64,000 nucleotides of DNA from Acidobacteriota bacterium (GTDB lineage Bacteria > Acidobacteriota > Vicinamibacteria > Vicinamibacterales > Vicinamibacteraceae): positions 1 to 64,000 of the forward strand of contig JADLFL010000023.1 of NCBI GenBank assembly GCA_020845575.1, written 5' to 3'. The first letter of the stretch is position 1, and the number at the start of each line of letters is the position of its first letter. The notes beneath the pieces were generated by a model that worked only from the letters and a program-made list of their open reading frames with translations, did not search any database and was not told the DNA's origin. Positions 62,732 through 64,000 of the stretch are shown here, piece by piece. The position numbers and the translations under genes are program-made.

Positions 62732-63697
62732 ATGAAGAAGGCCCTCGGCTGTCTCGCGTATCTCGCCCTCGCGGCCGCTCTCACGTTCGTCATCGATCAC
62801 GCGACGGGGGCCGACGTGGCACCGGTGCTGCGGCCGTGGGCGGCGCTCGCTGCCGCGGTGCTGCTCGTCCTCGGACTGTCCAGCATCGTCGAGTTGCTGA
62901 TGGGATACGGGCGAGGCGAGCGCAGTCGCGGCACCATCCTCGCGCGGGCGCGCACGGGTGAGCCGCCCTCGGGCGGCGGACCGATGATCGTGACAGGCAA
63001 CGTGCACCTCCAGAGCGGCATGCCGCTGCGTGCACCGTTGTCGGGCGTCGAATGCGTCGCCTACGACTATCGCATCTACGAACGGGTACAGGACCACGAC
63101 GATGAGGACATGAGGCACCAGACCACGGTGCCCCACTGGTGGGGCATGGCGAGCCTGCCCTTCATCATCGATGCCGATCGGCGCGCGATTCGCGTGCTGG
63201 CCATGCCGAGGCTGCTCGACACGCCGACGACGCGCAAGACGGCTGACGTGGTCGAGCGCGCGCGCCGATACGTCAGGACGACGACGTTCGAGGACAAGTC
63301 ATATCTCGGCACGATGGCGTCCGCCGTGACGATGTTCGGTGAGCTCGTGAGCGAGCAGACGTCGGGTGTCCGCCACGACTGGCGACGGACGGGCACCACG
63401 GCAGATCCCGCGACCCTGCTGATCGAGGAGCACGCCCTGCCCGTTGGCGTCGAAGTGTCTGTGGCGGGGCCCTGGTCGCCGGAACACCAGGCCATCGTCC
63501 CCCAGGGACTCGGGGGCGCTACGGTCACGGCCGTCACCGGCGGCGCGCACCTGCTGCAGGCCGACGGCGGCGCAGTTCCGCATTCGGCCCTGACAGTCGG
63601 CGTGTTCGCAGTGATCCTGATCGCCCTCGGCACCGCGATCGCCTGGGCCGCCAGCGCCGGCTACCTCGCCGCGTCGGCCCTCGGCCTCGACCAGTAA
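62732..63697 (+). CDS. membrane protein with GIDE-like domain
   Basis: The 321-residue protein has two N-terminal membrane helices (about 5-24 and 35-58), a soluble domain with PMIVTGNVHLQSGMPLRAPLSGVECVAYDYRI like the GIDE domain of the mitochondrial ubiquitin ligase MULAN (no RING is present), and a C-terminal hydrophobic helix (about 285-310). In bacteria the function of GIDE proteins is not known. It starts 9 bases after the sialidase-like gene and may share its transcript. Confidence 0.75.
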   Translation: MKKALGCLAYLALAAALTFVIDHATGADVAPVLRPWAALAAAVLLVLGLSSIVELLMGYGRGERSRGTILARARTGEPPSGGGPMIVTGNVHLQSGMPLRAPLSGVECVAYDYRIYERVQDHDDEDMRHQTTVPHWWGMASLPFIIDADRRAIRVLAMPRLLDTPTTRKTADVVERARRYVRTTTFEDKSYLGTMASAVTMFGELVSEQTSGVRHDWRRTGTTADPATLLIEEHALPVGVEVSVAGPWSPEHQAIVPQGLGGATVTAVTGGAHLLQADGGAVPHSALTVGVFAVILIALGTAIAWAASAGYLAASALGLDQ

Positions 63698-63724
63698 GGG
63701 GCCGGGCTCGGCGGGATGGAGCGA

Positions 63725-63757
63725 CCGGTTGCCCGTTGCCGGTTGCCGGTTGCCGAC
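63725..63757. repeat. heptamer repeat TTGCCGG after the converging DapA-family gene
   Basis: About four units lie between the two converging genes; on the minus strand, following the gene that ends at 63760, they read CCGGCAA. Confidence 0.85.
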
Positions 63758-63759
63758 TC

Positions 63760-64000
63760 CTATCCCTCCAGCCAGGTGTCCAGGTGCTCGGCGACAAACG
63801 CGTCGTCGGACAGGTGGGGATACTCGCGATACACGCGATCGATCTCGTCGGCCTGGCCAGGACTCATGACTTCGTGTGCGTCGAGGCAGCGCGTCGTTTC
63901 CAGCAGGCCCTGGCGACGAAGAACTTCATGAATGCCGGCGATGCAGCCGGCGAATCCGTTGGCCGAATCGAAGAACGCGGCGTTCGAATCCGTCACTTCG
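63760..64000 (-). CDS. 3' end of a dihydrodipicolinate-synthase-family gene (5' part outside the window)
   Basis: The last 78-80 residues are present: TDSNAAFFDSANGFAGCIAGIHEVLRRQGLL, then SPGQADEIDRVYREYPHL and a final HLDTWLEG. This matches the C-terminal helices of DapA-family aldolases, which condense or cleave pyruvate with aldehydes in sugar-acid or sialic-acid catabolism. An ATG at 63996 is in frame, but family length shows that the true start is beyond 64000. Confidence 0.75.
   Translation of the reverse strand, partial: EVTDSNAAFFDSANGFAGCIAGIHEVLRRQGLLETTRCLDAHEVMSPGQADEIDRVYREYPHLSDDAFVAEHLDTWLEG

Overview
The window reads as a GC-rich chromosome segment of an acidobacterium, most likely of the class Vicinamibacteria (Luteitalea-like). 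This is inferred from gene content: a PadR-controlled MacB-type permease locus, an ECF sigma factor translationally coupled to a TPR-bearing Ser/Thr kinase, PVC-type secreted dehydrogenases with HEAT repeats, a PEP-CTERM protein and FG-GAP proteins. No rRNA, phage, transposase, integrase or CRISPR array was seen. Genes are dense on both strands. Most long reading frames opposite real genes are composition shadows.

Layout. 0-5 kb: a large fusion of membrane desaturase, Rieske and NqrF-like reductase, tRNA-Pro(UGG) with a duplicated 3' end, small genes, and a possible nucleotidyltransferase pair. The ends of this section carry inverted copies of a ~100-bp repeat. 5-15.5 kb: a sodium/solute symporter with a small membrane partner, a YdeI-like protein, and an MdtABC-type RND efflux operon joined by ATGA overlaps. 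15.6-25 kb (minus strand): FG-GAP protein, PEP-CTERM protein, sugar-binding lipoprotein, a decayed MacB-like permease with its PadR regulator and palindromic operator, then the sigma-kinase pair. 25-36 kb: GMC dehydrogenase with its small subunit; an MFS carrier divergent from a cupin / Tm-1-like / PEP-hydrolase-like operon; a 1183-residue ThuA-dehydrogenase-cupredoxin protein; and a membrane Ser/Thr kinase. 37-47.4 kb: a 1288-residue dehydrogenase-HEAT-cytochrome c protein, a Tat-exported sugar isomerase-like protein, an FG-GAP protein, and a TonB receptor behind a Fur-like box. 47.4-57.7 kb: a NUDIX gene, then a minus-strand signalling and cell-wall operon (FHA, 30-aa membrane peptide, PP2C phosphatase with predicted exported beta-helix, Ser/Thr kinase, RodA-PBP fusion, FHA), with a divergent winged-helix-FHA regulator. 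57.7-64 kb: PIG-L deacetylase, DsbD, amidohydrolase, sialidase-like protein, GIDE-domain membrane protein, and the 3' end of a DapA-family gene.

The strongest system is the 47.9-56.8 kb operon. It resembles the actinobacterial fhaA-fhaB-pstP-rodA-pbpA-pknAB locus, but RodA and PBP are one protein, the phosphatase has a predicted exported beta-helix sensor, the kinase has an altered catalytic loop, and a 30-residue membrane peptide is embedded by overlapping frames. Second is the family of 7-bp repeats (CCGGCAA/TTGCCGG) filling many spacers, whose orientation mostly follows the flanking genes: TTGCCGG on the coding strand before genes, CCGGCAA after them. Third is the desaturase-Rieske-reductase fusion, which looks like a self-sufficient membrane oxygenase.
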